In this document: piece after piece, positions 1 through 11,498 of the stretch
How positions within the stretch are numbered: the stretch's first letter is position 1
Layout: each line of letters opens with the position of its first letter
Source of the DNA: Pelargonium nanum
Lineage: Eukaryota; Streptophyta; Magnoliopsida; Geraniales; Geraniaceae
DNA: 41,202 nt
Direction of reading: 5' to 3'
Assembly: GCA_036897485.1 (NCBI GenBank)
Contig: JAYMTF010000286.1
Span: 1-41,202, forward strand
Translations under genes and position numbers: made by a program
The notes under the pieces: model-generated
Seen by the model: only the letters and a program-made list of their open reading frames with translations
Told to the model about the DNA's origin: nothing
Database searches by the model: none

Positions 1-67
1 CATACACCATAATATGATGTAAGGCAAAATATACAGGCATAGGCATTACTATCTGATGGATATTTAC

Positions 68-2153
68 CTAGATTCTTCCAAAGCTTTTCTCAATTGAGAT
101 ATTTCCATCCGTAAATTCTTCATTATCCTTTCCACTGTTGAGGCCTGGTGAGAAAATCACAGAAGCAAACTAGTGATTACCCACTTGTAAGAAGAACTAT
201 AATTTGACGTTCAGCATATGAAAAGTAAGCAAGATATAGTTGGCCCTTGTGTCATATATGACAATCAAATCTCACGTCATAAGTTGCAGTGAGGGTCTGT
301 CATAGTTTTAGCTAATAAGGAATAGTGAACGATGTGTGTTAATTTTTTTTATTTGGCAACTAAATCAAAGCAAACATTTTCATCGGTGCATGTGCAACAA
401 GGAACTGATGCCTCAAATGTTAGCTAATTATATTGCAGCATATCTTCATAGCAATTGGAACTTTTAAGATGTTTCTGATGAGTAAAGGTCGCATGCAGAA
501 GACCCATGTTTTTTTACTTGTTGCCTTTGGCAGTTGTGGCACTAAAAAAAATTATTTCAGAAGGAAATGATGCTTCTGCCTTGCCTATGATGCTGTACAG
601 AGAGGTAACTTTATTGTTGAGATACTAGCAACAAACCAAGATTTCTAGTCTACGAAAAAGCGTTTAGAGCAACCAACAACTGTACCATATATGTATGTAA
701 GTTTTTCTTTGAAAGGTTTTCTTCGGTAATTATCAACTAGTCAACTTTGTGCATAACATAAAAGGCTAAGTTACAACAACTACAAGTACAAGGTCAGAAT
801 CCTTTCATCTCTAGACATATTATATCAGCAGGGGATTGAGGTGTCTAGCTTCAAAGAATAGCAAATCAACACTGTTTGATCTATAGTGATAATCTAAGTT
901 CTATTTGCCTCTTTTCCAATAACTCGAAACACTTCTATTTCCTATTCTATGCATATGAGCTGACTCTAAACTTTCACCACAACTATATACATCATGCATA
1001 ACCCAATTCGATCAATCTAAAGTCTTATCCACATAAGCTCATATCCTAGGCAAAGCAATCTAAATCGGAGAGCATATCAGCAAGAAATGGATGTTAAAGA
1101 TGCAGACCATACCAGACTCACAACCTCCTCGTCACACTCACTACTGTCCGACTTGCTCCCCATACTAGCGCTGCTGGAAATATCCAACGGCTGCTCAATA
1201 GTCCCACCTCCCATCATGAAACCAAACCCGACCCTCTGCAACCCTCGCTCCGCAATCTGCAACAAAGCCACTCTCTTTTGGTCTCCCCCGCCCTTCAATT
1301 TATTCAAACTCCTCTCCACTGCCTCCTTCTCCACCAATGCAATTCTAAGCAAACTGTTAATGTCCCGATTCTCCTCCGTCAAGCTCACTACACTATCCTC
1401 CAACTCCTTCTTCTCCTTCTTCCTCATTTCCTTGTACTCACTCACTTTCAACTCGGCCACACCTGCGAGCCTCTTAATCGCCATTAGCTCCTCCCAAATT
1501 GCCCTCAATTCCGATTTGGATTCCAATTCTGATTCGGATTCAGATTCCACAGACTCGTGGTCTTGGCCATCAACCTCATCACTCAGCTTCTCGCCCTCTA
1601 CAGTCTCATTCACTTTCACCAAACACTCCTTCACAGACCTGATCGAATCAGAGGTTTTCAACAAAAACCTAATTCTCTTTTCCTTCTCAGCTTCCAAATT
1701 CTCAACTCTCTCCCTGAAACCCTCCAATTCGTTCCTGAGCTCCTCCTTCTCCTTCGACTCCTCGTTGACCCTATTCGCAAACTCAACTTCCTTTTCTCTA
1801 GCGGACGCTTCGAGCCCATCGATTTGCTCGCGAAACGAGTCTCTTTCGGCCGATAATTCGCCGACCACTTTCGCTAGATCGGCGTTCCGACCAGTCGCCT
1901 CGTCTCTTTCGGCCGATAATTCGCCAACTACTTTCGCTAGATCGGCGTTCCGACCGGGCGCCTCGTCTCTTTCGCTCTGAGCGAGGAGCAGATCCTCCTC
2001 CAGAGCAGTTGATTTGGACTGGAGGATCCGGTACGATTCCCGGAGAGCTTGGAGCTCGGCGAGAAGATGGTGGTCATCGGAGGGTTGTGGTGAGGTGGGT
2101 GAATCTGGGCCGTCGATTTGGGTGTCTGGAGATGGTTCTGTGGGGTTTTCCAT
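68..2153 (-). CDS. Coiled-coil protein, At3g49055-like (partial, 3' end beyond left edge)
   Basis: Two minus-strand exons are visible: 2153..1113 (347 codons, phase 0) and 144..68 (77 nt). The intron 1112..145 has a GT donor (CTG|GTATGG) and an AG acceptor (CACCAG|GCC). Further exons lie left of the window. The protein starts with a Pro/Ser-rich stretch of about 25 residues, then a long acidic, Glu/Lys-rich coiled coil, then a conserved-looking block (ALLQIAERGLQRVGFGFMMG). The second exon continues as coiled coil (MKNLRMEISQLRKALEES). From memory this arrangement matches the uncharacterised plant family named after Arabidopsis At3g49055; no biochemical role is known to me. The open frame past the donor would add only 11 residues, so splicing is preferred. 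A 21-residue in-frame tandem duplication lies near residues 63-104. Coding is certain on the strength of length and splice continuity; the family name is from recall. Confidence 0.8.
1839..1974. repeat. 63-bp in-frame tandem duplication in the coiled-coil gene
   Basis: Copy 1 is 1839-1901 and copy 2 is 1902-1964; the first 10 bases of a third unit (GTCTCTTTCG) follow at 1965-1974. The copies differ at only a few positions. On the minus strand the unit encodes a 21-residue heptad-compatible block (GRNADLAKVVGELSAERDEA plus one), so the duplication lengthens the coiled coil by exactly three heptads and keeps the frame. Confidence 0.93.
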
Positions 2154-4520
2154 GGTCCATAGAGCACATGATGGTTAGGTTAAGGATGGTCATGAAGAGC
2201 AGAGGAGAGAGGAGATGGGAAGGTGTGGGAGAGAGACCTAACAGTCAAAGCAAAGAGTAGTTATTTTGGGTTTTGGCGGGGAAATCGTCCTGTCTAACTG
2301 TCAACTTAATCCCCTGTTTGGCTACTGGGAATGTTGAGGAAAGTTGAGGAGTAGGAAAATGAGAGTGTTGTTTTTTAAAATGTGCATGTTTTCTCCGGAG
2401 TTGAGTTATCTGGGGTAGGACTATTCGATAACGAGTCTCGTTGGTCATTAGATCACGACTTTCATTATGAGGCCGGGACATGAAGTCGAACATTAAACTC
2501 TTGGAAACTCTTTGAAGCTCACATTTGCTACAAAGTCGCAATATGGAATGTGTTGGTGCGTTGCCATTTCATAAGGTTGAGCATGAATCTATTGGAAAAC
2601 TTCTTGAAGCTCGCTTTCGCAATAAGGTCACGAGGTGGGGCTGAACAGAACTTTTTGACCACTTGCTACGTACAAGGCCGCGACATATATGTATGAACAC
2701 GAACCTTTTGAAAATCTTCTTGAAGCTCGCATTTGCTCCAAGGTTGAGGCAAAAGTCGAATGCGCAACTGTTGGAAGTTCTTTGATGTTTGAAGAGTTTT
2801 GTCAACAGTCCAGCTCTTAGAGACGGAGACTACGTTTGTCGGTGCGAAGTTCTTGAGAGTCTTGGGAGGTGTATTGTTAGCGAAAGATTCCGGCTTTGGG
2901 AAGGGAGCCGACGTGGCACTCAAAGGCCGTGTGTCACAATGTCATTCATCATCTCGGCTTATAATTTTGTAGGTAACATCAAGTAGTTTTTGATTGATTA
3001 TTTATATGTATGGTGGGATGCGGTGTCGCAATTTCTGAAGTTGAAATCGCAAACACTTGTTGCCATGCTAATTTGAGGTATTTAGAAGACGATAAATGAC
3101 ATGGTATAGAATGAAGAGGCAACAGAAGCAACAAGCATAGTGTCATATTGTTCGACTTTTGCTCAGCGATAAATGATATATGAAGTTGATAAAATTAAAA
3201 AAAAAAAACTACCATTAAAAGAATTATTCTTAGCCCTTAAGATTCATCATCCATCAACCTCTCTTCTTTCAAGTTTCCACTGCCAATACAATCTTGCCAT
3301 ATGTCAAAGCAAATTAATGGTCTGGATCTGACCTGGTCAGCATTATCATTTCAAAAATAATACATTTTTTTACTTGCTCAAGACAAAAAATTGTAAGAAA
3401 AAAAAGGCATGATAAAGATTCTGGTTTAAAAGTCTTAAATATTGCATCTTTTTTAATATTAAATATGTAAATTAACATCTAATTTGATAATTCCTATTTT
3501 AGTCAAACCTAAACATAAGATGTGTTCATGATCTTCACATAAATATACAAATTGTTGCTTGAAAGAAACCTTCATGTTTTTATTCCAAACCTAAATCACT
3601 ACAATCTCAACCTTAAATATTTCACAAACTATTTAAACACTTATAATAATCCTATATTTCCTTTTTCTTGGTAAACCTAAAACAATGATACATTTGGCTA
3701 TTAGTGGAAATTTGATTAAAAAAAATAGAAGTACTATAATAAAATAGTTACAATTTATTAATTTTGTGTGTGCATTGACTCTATTTTGTCTTGTTTATTT
3801 GTCTATTTTTCTCACCTAGGTCTTCCATGGGTCTTTCTCATAATTTGTTTTCATGTGTACTTTTCAAACAATTCAACATCAAACAGTAAATTCTTAGCCA
3901 ATCAAACTTTGATATTTCCTTATGCAAGCATGTTTCAAAATAAAATATGTGAATGCCGGTTTTTTTATAAGTTTCTCTTTCAATTTCAAAGTATTTTTCA
4001 ATCTTTTAGATAAGTTAAAGAAATTGTTGCTAATTATTTTAAAATAGAAGAAATATAATTTATTTATTTTTAAATATTGTAGATAGGTTGTAAATAATTT
4101 ATCCCACTCATCACCAATAAAAATATAAGTACATAACATATATCTCTGAAAAAACACTTGCATTGTGAATGATCTAGTATGCAAATTTTTTGTTCCAAGT
4201 TATTGGAGCTAATTAATAAAACGTATTATAATTTTTCCGTAAAACAAAGTGTACATGTTCTTATGTTACATTAATTTTTCTAAAAAATAATTTAAAGCGC
4301 TTAAACTGTTGCCCGACATATCTTGTAAAAATAAATATATAAATAAACACTATTAGAATTTTGGACAATTATCGAATTTCTGCCATATAATAAGAATAAT
4401 AGTAGTAAATAAACAAATAAATAAAAGACTATAAAACGGGTCTTCTTACAAAAAGTAAAGTAAATTCCAATACAGTTTCTATAACACTGAAACCAAAGCA
4501 ATCTTCCAAGTCTCCTGCCA
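2154..4520. other. Divergent intergenic spacer between the coiled-coil gene and the USP/kinase/U-box gene
   Basis: The first ~130 bases upstream of 2153 should hold the minus-strand gene's 5' UTR and promoter. From about 2430 to 2790 there is a degenerate repeated segment (listed separately). From about 3150 to 4480 the sequence is strongly AT-rich with long A and T runs, and no open frame has protein-like composition. The right end holds the promoter of the plus-strand gene; I see no clear TATA box that I would defend. Confidence 0.6.
2430..2790. repeat. Degenerate tandem-like repeat in intergenic DNA
   Basis: The core TTGAAGCTC followed by a CATTTGC-like stretch and AAGGT/AAAGT recurs at about 2511, 2603 and 2719, each preceded by an (A)CT-TTGGAAA-like stretch. 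A GGCCGGGACAT / GGCCGCGACAT motif precedes two of the copies (near 2471 and 2673). Spacing of the cores is 92 and 116 bases, so units vary in length. A weaker fourth copy may lie near 2770. The open frames across it look like chance products of the repeat. Family unknown. Confidence 0.6.
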
Positions 4521-4528
4521 TTGACTCA

Positions 4529-4544
4529 CCGAGTCTCAACTCGG
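4529..4544. other. Short perfect inverted repeat in the probable 5' UTR
   Basis: CCGAGT-CTCA-ACTCGG is a perfect 6-bp stem with a 4-base loop, lying about 115 bases before the start codon of the USP/kinase/U-box gene. It is short enough to be chance. Confidence 0.4.
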
Positions 4545-4659
4545 AACGATTCCACCCACTCCTTCGTCGTCCTCGCCTGCTCTTTCTGTTGTGATCGAGG
4601 TTCTGCAACCACAGATTGAGTTGATTTTTTAGCGAATTTGGTGGTTGCTTTTTATAGAT

Positions 4660-7600
4660 ATGGGTAGTATTGTCGAGGATTCTGAGCAGGAGCGATTATA
4701 CGATGCGAGCGAGACTATATTTGTTGCGGTGGGGAAGAACGTGAAGGAGAGCGAAAAGACGCTGCTCTGGGCGGTGCAGTGCTTCGCCGGGAAGAAGATA
4801 TGCGTGCTTCACGTTCACCAGCCAGCACAAGCTCCTGCATTGGGTGATTATACATATATTTTTTCCATTTATTTGTTTGTGTTGTGTTTGGTTGGTGGGA
4901 AAGGACGGGAAAGTTTAATTTTTGGTGTTTTGTTTGCCTGGAAAGCATTATTAGTTGATGGTATCAATTTTTGTACTCTTGGTAGCTGAGGATTTGCTAA
5001 AATTATGCATTAATTTGATGAGATTAAGAAAGGGTATGGAGGATTTGTATATGAGAAAGTAAAGGAAAAGGGAATGAAATTAGATTTTAGGGTGATTCTT
5101 GGCATTTGTTTGTTCGAATTGAGCTTATTGTGCAATAAGTTGTTGCCTACATGACTAGAGGTTCTGTTTGATTCCAAATATTGTGAGGGGCAAGAGTGGA
5201 TAGATACTACCTCCGTCCCAAAATGAGTGCCCGCTCTCCTTTTTCGGTTAGTTAGTTATGCAATGTCAACAATATGTCTAGATTAGTTAATTAGGATTCG
5301 TTTGTTACGACAAGAGCACATGGGGTTAGAATGGAGATTGTTCATTCATAATTAACTTATCCTTAATTTTTACAAAAATTGCATAGTTGAGTATTATGGT
5401 TTGTGTAATTTTCTAAAACAACAATGCACAATCATGCCAATAAGTAATATGTAGTATTATGGTTATTTTATTCTTAAAACATGTAGGAAAAAGAAGACTA
5501 TGGAGGGTTTTGTTGATGTGCTTTTTGTTGCTTTTGATTTGGGAAATGGCTCGGTTTGTTTTATTGCTGAATACATCGGTGGCAGAGCGAAGGAAGCAGA
5601 ATTTAGGCATGAGCAGAAGTGTTGATTGTGTCGATTGTATTTGTTAATGTTCTTTTGGGTCCTACAAGAGGTTGTAGGAAAGGGAGGATGGTTTTGGGAC
5701 AGATGTATTATGTTGATCTAGCTGCAAAAAGCATAAAAATTGAGAAAAGACCTTAATTTTCCCCAAATATCCTCTCATATTTTTAAAACGAGGAGAATAT
5801 AATACAATTTGATGATGTGATTTTCTATAATAGGACATGACACTGAGGAGTAAATGATTGAAGGATTTGGCAGACTGGTAATTGTCAAATAGTTATAGAA
5901 AGTTTAAGATAAATCTCCTCCAACATATTTGGTTCTAACAATGATGAAAATTGGCACACGGAAATGGTAAGGATGAGGTGGATGAAAATGTGGGGAAGCA
6001 AGTTGAATTTGTTCTGTCTCTAGTGATTTATGATTTTGCTGCAGTAATTTGTATTTGAAAAACGGAACTACATGATACTTAATTCTTCTCCAGTTTCCTC
6101 AGGAGGGTGGTTGTTACTCTCAACAAAACTAATATGTAAATTAATTTTTGAGGAAAAATAGAGTTTTAAAGACTGTAAGATAGATATGCAATATCTTGTT
6201 ATATTTCTCTTGCACTTCAATTGTTTTCATCATATTTGTTTCCTGTTTTGCCATTTTTTTCCTCATAACTGATCGTTTATTGAAAAACATTTTGGAATCA
6301 TCCTGACATTTGCTAATTGTATGCAGCTGATGGGAATTTTTCTGTAAACAAAGTGAAGCAACGCGCAATAAAAGCACTGTGGGAACTCCATACGCAGAGA
6401 ATGCACGATCTCCTAAATCAGTACCTTCTCTTACTTGCCCAAGAAGGGGTATTCTTTCTTCATTTTTTTCCTCGATCTTCTAAATCAGTCAAGACACTTG
6501 TATGCTTGTTAACCTTGTACTCAAAGTGATGGTTATCAAAAAATCCTGAAGCATGATAGTTTTGTGAGCTTGGGATTTTCACTATTCAAAAGTTAACAGT
6601 ATAAACTTTGAAAATGTTGAAGATTGTGTTCCCTTTTCCTGGCTTAATTTTGTAGGTAATGGCAGAGAAAGTATGGATCGAGATTGACAATATTGAAAAA
6701 GGGGTCATAGAACTTATTGTTAGGCACAATATCAAATGGCTGGTCATGGGAGCAGCAGCAGATAAATTCTATTCAAGGTACTATTCGACACATTTACTTA
6801 TGTTTTTTTTTTTTGCTCACATTTGAATGCTATTTAAAGAAGAACACAGATGCATATATAGTGGGTGCTCTACAGGAGGCTTCTTGATGTGTTTATCTGG
6901 TTGATGATTATCCCATTTCAAAATCACTAATGGCTCGATCATGCTTGGAGGTGCAAATGAATCACTTATTAGTTTTTGAGGCAGATTATTCATTTTCCCT
7001 CATTACTTGAGTTTTCTGTGGAGAACATATCTTAAAATTAATTAATAAATAAAAAATTCAAATTCATCAGTCACTCCTATTGATGTTATGCTGCATTGGT
7101 GTAGGTCAGCTATTCCCTGTCAAATATGGAATTCACATTAGTTTACAAAAGTGTCCGAACAAAATAAATTGGGTCAATCTGACATTTCAGTTTTCAACCT
7201 CGGTTATCTTTTTATTTTATTTCAATTTTTTATATCAGTACTCTTGTAGTACTTATACTTTCTGGTCGCAGATAGAAATAACTATACCTCTTAATGAGTT
7301 TTATTGTGAGTTAAAGTGTTCTACACATTTTCTTTTAATTCAGAATAGCTTTGTGTGTAAAATAACTCATTACGATTGCAGGAAGCTAGATGAGTTAAAA
7401 TCCAAGAAAGCAATATTTGTACGCCAACATGCACCGAATTCCTGTCATATATGGTTTGTTTGTGAGGGGCACCTTATCTACACAAGGTAATCATTACTAG
7501 TTAGCTTAATATGCTCTTATTTGTAGGAAAGGTAGGTGATGTTCAATGACAAATTGACAATTATCATCAATTGACCCTTGTGCACCAACTGTGCACCAAT

Positions 7601-10600
7601 TTTGCCAATATCCAACAAGTCAGTTAGAGCTAGTTGAAATCATAAGGTTTTTGCATTCTAATTGTTTGAACTTCTCAGCCTGTTGACTATAGTTTTGATA
7701 ATCTTTTACTCTCTTCTTTCCTCCTCTCTCTTTATGTGTGTGTTTGTTCCTCTTTTGAGCTATCACAATGTCTTTTGGTTTGTTCAATGATCAATTGTTT
7801 GGATGTCATGGATTGCAAAGCTTGTATTTATGATATCTATAGTTTCAAATTTTCTAGATGAGCACCACCACATATAATGTTTGCGCACTTTGGGCATTAA
7901 CACTTCGAATGATGCATGTGCGCTTTCTTCAAATAGCATTTATTTTAAGATAGAAATCAACCCAAATTGGAACTACTCCCTCCAATGTCTTCTTTCTTTT
8001 CTGGTAACTTAGCTGTTATATACGAATTACCAATAATATCCCTGAGATAAACTAATTAGGAACCTTTGAGTTTGTCACAACAAAGCCATATGGGGGCCCT
8101 TATAGGAAAGTTAAGCGCTAACTAAATTATCCTCAACTTTTGCAAAAAATGGTAAGAGAACACTCATTTTGGAACGGTGGGAGTATTTATCTTGTAATCA
8201 CATTGCTACTACCCTTTGCTTTTGCAACAATACCTAATGTCAGTTTTTCAATATGTTGAATCTAATACTCCTTACACCATTGCCACTCATGAGAAAGCTT
8301 ATGATAACAGGGAAGCTAGGAAAGATAGATCTGAAATAGAGGCCGTCCCTCCATTGTTGCTTTTGAACTCAGATATTGGAACTGAGGGCTCAGAGCACTT
8401 GAGATCAGAATCTGATATGCAGAAGCTGAAATATTTAGGTAGGTTCACTCATCAGAATTGGTGTTTTTTGGGACGAGCAATATCTTTTAAGTTTAGCTTT
8501 TGTACATGGAGTATGAAGGTCTTTTTTCTCAGGAGAACTAGATAAATAACTATGTTACAGAGTTTGTGCAGATGCTGATGATCTGGAAGAAAGGTTGGGA
8601 AGTTTTAATTCACAGTGTTCATTGCATTCGAGCTGGGCTATCATCAACAGAGCGGTAGACACTTCAAAATCTATTTCATCGGTAACAAGCGAGGTTAGTA
8701 AAGATGGTTTACCTTTATCCACCATGTTAAAATCACTTGATGAATTCTAAATGTTTGTTTGTCTTGTATGTGTATCATCTATATTGTTTTGGCATATTAA
8801 AATTAATATCTATACGGAAATGGATTTATCTTCTCAAGTTCATATTCAAAATGAACAAAAGATCATAAGAAAATATCAAAGAGGACATGGAACCATAGTT
8901 AAAAATTTAGAATGCATGCTGAAGGCTATTTTTTGTGCATGTGTGTGTGTGGATTAGGTGAATATATATGTGTGTGTATCGCATTGAGAGGTAGGGTCAG
9001 ATGAATAGAGAACATTATAATATTTGATATGGTACAGGAAAATCAGGTGAAACAATCTTTGTATTTAAATAATGCATCATATCTCAGTCTCCGTTATACA
9101 TAGCATTAAAGGTAGTGGTGCACAAGTCTTTCCAGTTTAAACATGTGTCTGATTGTTTAGCGGTTGTGCAGGAAGAAGAATCTCAAGGAGAAACTAAAAG
9201 TGATATATATCTTAGTCTAGAGCAATCCATTAATGATGCTCAGGACTCAAAATGGAAAGTTTCTGAAGAGACGCTGAAAAGATGGAGTGAAGAAGATGAA
9301 GCCATGGAGGCTAGATGCAAGGCAAGCTTAATCTGCTATACTTTAGTCTCTCCAAAAATAATATTAAAAAACAAAAGGAAACATCGTTATTCTTACAACA
9401 AATGTTGTAATGATTAGCTGATCATCTGTCATGAAGATACGTGCTACTGAGCTGCATGCATTTGTGAACATACGTTTTATACCCACTTACCCACCTCAAA
9501 GTTCATCTACAATCAACCTCATTAAATCTTGTGGTCTGGCAGGCTAAAGCATTGGAAGACTTGTGTGCTAAGGTGATGCGCCAAAGAAGAGAAATGGAGG
9601 AAGAACTTGCAAAAGAAAAGCAAGAAGTAGAAAGTGTGAAGAATCAGCATGAAGAATTGATTAAAGAACTCCGTGAGGTCCAAGATCAGAAGTTAGTACT
9701 TAAGAGCCAAATTGCAGAGTCCCAATGTACAGAGAAGGAGTTGGAGGAGAAGATCATCTCAGCAGTGGAACTATTGATAAGTTTCAAGGAAAATAGAGAT
9801 AGGCTGCGGCTGGAGGTTGAAGATGCTACACGGAAAGTCAAGCAGCTAAAGAAATTGGCAAATGGAGAAGATGATGTCTTATGTGGACCACAATTCCTCT
9901 CATTCTCTTTTATGGAGATTAATGAGGCAACAAATGAATTTGACCCATTGTGGAAGATCGGAGAAGGAAGATATGGTAGTGTATATAAAGGGCTCCTTCA
10001 CCATCTGCATGTTGCTATAAAAATGTTGCCTGCTTATGGTTCTCAGGGTCACTTGGAGTTCGAACGCGAGGTAAGACTTAATTCAATAAACATAATGATG
10101 GTGTGTCTATGATGTTGGGTTGAGGCTCAAAATAGCATTTTGTTTGTTTGATTATATTTATAAAATAAAACCAATATCTGTTATAGAAACTGAGTTATAG
10201 TGTTCAAAGGCCTGCCTTACTGACCGCTTAAAGGTAAGATTTGGTTTCAACTATTTGCACATTAAAATGTTGACTCGCTCATGTATGTGTTGGATTAGTG
10301 ACTTCACTAATGCAATGCATATCTATAGTTCTTTTTTGTCTGGTTCACGTACCCTATATTACTTTGAAATGTATTATTGGCAAAGTTATTTTTACTATGG
10401 GTCATATCTTTCAATTGAATTTCAGGTCGAGATTTTGAGCAGGGTGAGGCATCCAAACTTGGCCACGTTAATCGGTTCATGTCCAGAATCTAGGTCACTT
10501 GTCTATGAGTACCTCAAAAATGGAAGCCTTGAAGATCGCCTTGCATGCAAAGGCAAAACTAAGCCACTTACATGGAAAATTCGGGTACGCGTAGCTATCG

Positions 10601-11498
10601 AAATGTGCAATGCCCTTGTCTTCCTTCACTCCAACGAGCCTCCTATAGTCCACGGGAATCTAAAACCCAGTAAGGTCCTCCTTGATGCCAACTTTGTCTG
10701 CAAACTCAGTGACTTGGGCATCTTTCCTTTGATCCAAAAGGGCCAAAAGGCCAACACCTCATCGTTATGGAATACAAGTGACCCAAAACTCACCTCTGTG
10801 TATACTGATCCTGAATGTTCTGAGGCTGGAAAGCTTACTCCGGAGTCAGATGTGTACGCATTTGGAATCATACTATTACGACTTTTGACTGGAAGACCAG
10901 CACCAGGGGTTCTGAATGATGTGAAATGTGCACTAGCAAATGATAACTTGAATGCAGTGCTTGACAATTCTGCTGGGGACTGGCCACTTGACGTAGCTGA
11001 ACAGATAGCTTACTTGGCACTGAAGTGCTGTATGCAGAACCGGTTGATCCGTCCAAACCTTGCATCAGAAGTATGGAGTGTGCTTGAGCCAATGAGGACT
11101 TCATGTTTGAACTCAGCATCATCCTTAACCTCCAATGAGCTTCCTCGGGTTCCCTCCCATTTTGTCTGTCCCATTTTTCAGGTAACATCATGTACTCTGC
11201 TTCACATTTACGTCGAAACTAGAAACTCACTTTTTATCATCGAATATGCGAATAGAGCTGGATTTCTTGTATTAGCATATGGCTTGTGACCCCAAAATGT
11301 GGTTTAAATTTGCAGGAAGTGATGACAGATCCGCACATAGCAGCGGATGGTTTTACGTACGAAGAAGAGGCAATAAGAGGATGGTTGAAAAGTGGACACA
11401 ACACATCTCCCATGACCAATCTTAAGCTTAGTGACTGCAATTTGGTCCCTAACCATGCCCTCCACTATGCTATTCAGGAATGGAGGCAACAATTGTGA
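4660..11498 (+). CDS. U-box E3 ligase with USP, coiled-coil and kinase-like domains (PUB33 class)
   Basis: Ten exons: 4660-4843, 6327-6448, 6656-6777, 7382-7486, 8311-8438, 8572-8693, 9172-9321, 9543-10070, 10426-11181, 11316-11498. They sum to 2400 nt (799 aa). The ATG at 4660 follows an in-frame TAG at 4630. Domains: USP-like fold about 15-178 (TIFVAVGK; WLVMGAA; KKAIFVRQHAP), Ser-rich linker to about 262, coiled coil about 290-420, kinase-like domain about 448-715 (GEGRYGSVYKG, Lys471 in VAIK), C-terminal U-box about 729-799 (FVCPIFQEVMTDP...ADGFTYEEEAI). U-box proteins recruit E2 enzymes and ubiquitinate targets; this class is soluble and tied to stress and receptor signalling. The catalytic loop reads HGNLKPSK (563-570), lacking the HRD aspartate and the metal-binding asparagine, so the kinase is probably inactive. 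The intron after exon 7 is GC-AG. AtPUB33, as I recall it, has HGDLKPAN here, so the two differ. Confidence 0.93.
5205..5394. mobile_element. Stowaway-type MITE, eroded at its right end
   Basis: The left end TACTACCTCCGTCCCAAAAT is close to the Stowaway (Tc1/mariner) terminus. The interior resembles the copy at 7974-8185 (TTAATTAGGA, a TTTGTTACGACAA-like stretch, then CTTATCCTTAATTTTTAC). The right terminus has lost most of the expected inverted repeat; GAGTA at 5389-5393 may be its remnant. The element lies in intron 1 of the USP/kinase/U-box gene. Confidence 0.7.
7974..8185. mobile_element. Stowaway-type MITE with both termini
   Basis: It starts TA-CTCCCTCC and ends CATTTTGGAACGGTGGGAG-TA; the ends are inverted relatives and both are bounded by TA, the Tc1/mariner target. 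At about 210 bases with no coding capacity it is a non-autonomous MITE. It lies in intron 4 of the USP/kinase/U-box gene, about 125 bases before exon 5. Confidence 0.88.
9322..9542 (+). other. GC-AG intron
   Basis: Exon 7 ends AAG and the intron begins GCAAGC; it ends TGGCAG before GCTAAAGC. AAG|GCAAG is the strong consensus of the rare GC-AG class. The join is phase 0 and yields the continuous coiled-coil reading EARCKAKALEDLCAKV. No nearby GT gives a comparable in-frame join, and reading through runs into stops by 9417. Confidence 0.85.

Noticed and set aside
1087-1980. 297-codon plus-strand open frame opposite the coiled-coil gene
   Set aside because: It is the Ser/Phe/Leu-rich complement of a Glu/Lys-rich coiled coil; the minus frame splices into a further coiled-coil exon.
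9115-9171. Earlier start of exon 7 of the U-box gene, from about 9115
   Set aside because: It would include sequence before a good GTGCAG acceptor, and an upstream acceptor with the right phase is not apparent. The start at 9172 keeps frame with exon 6.
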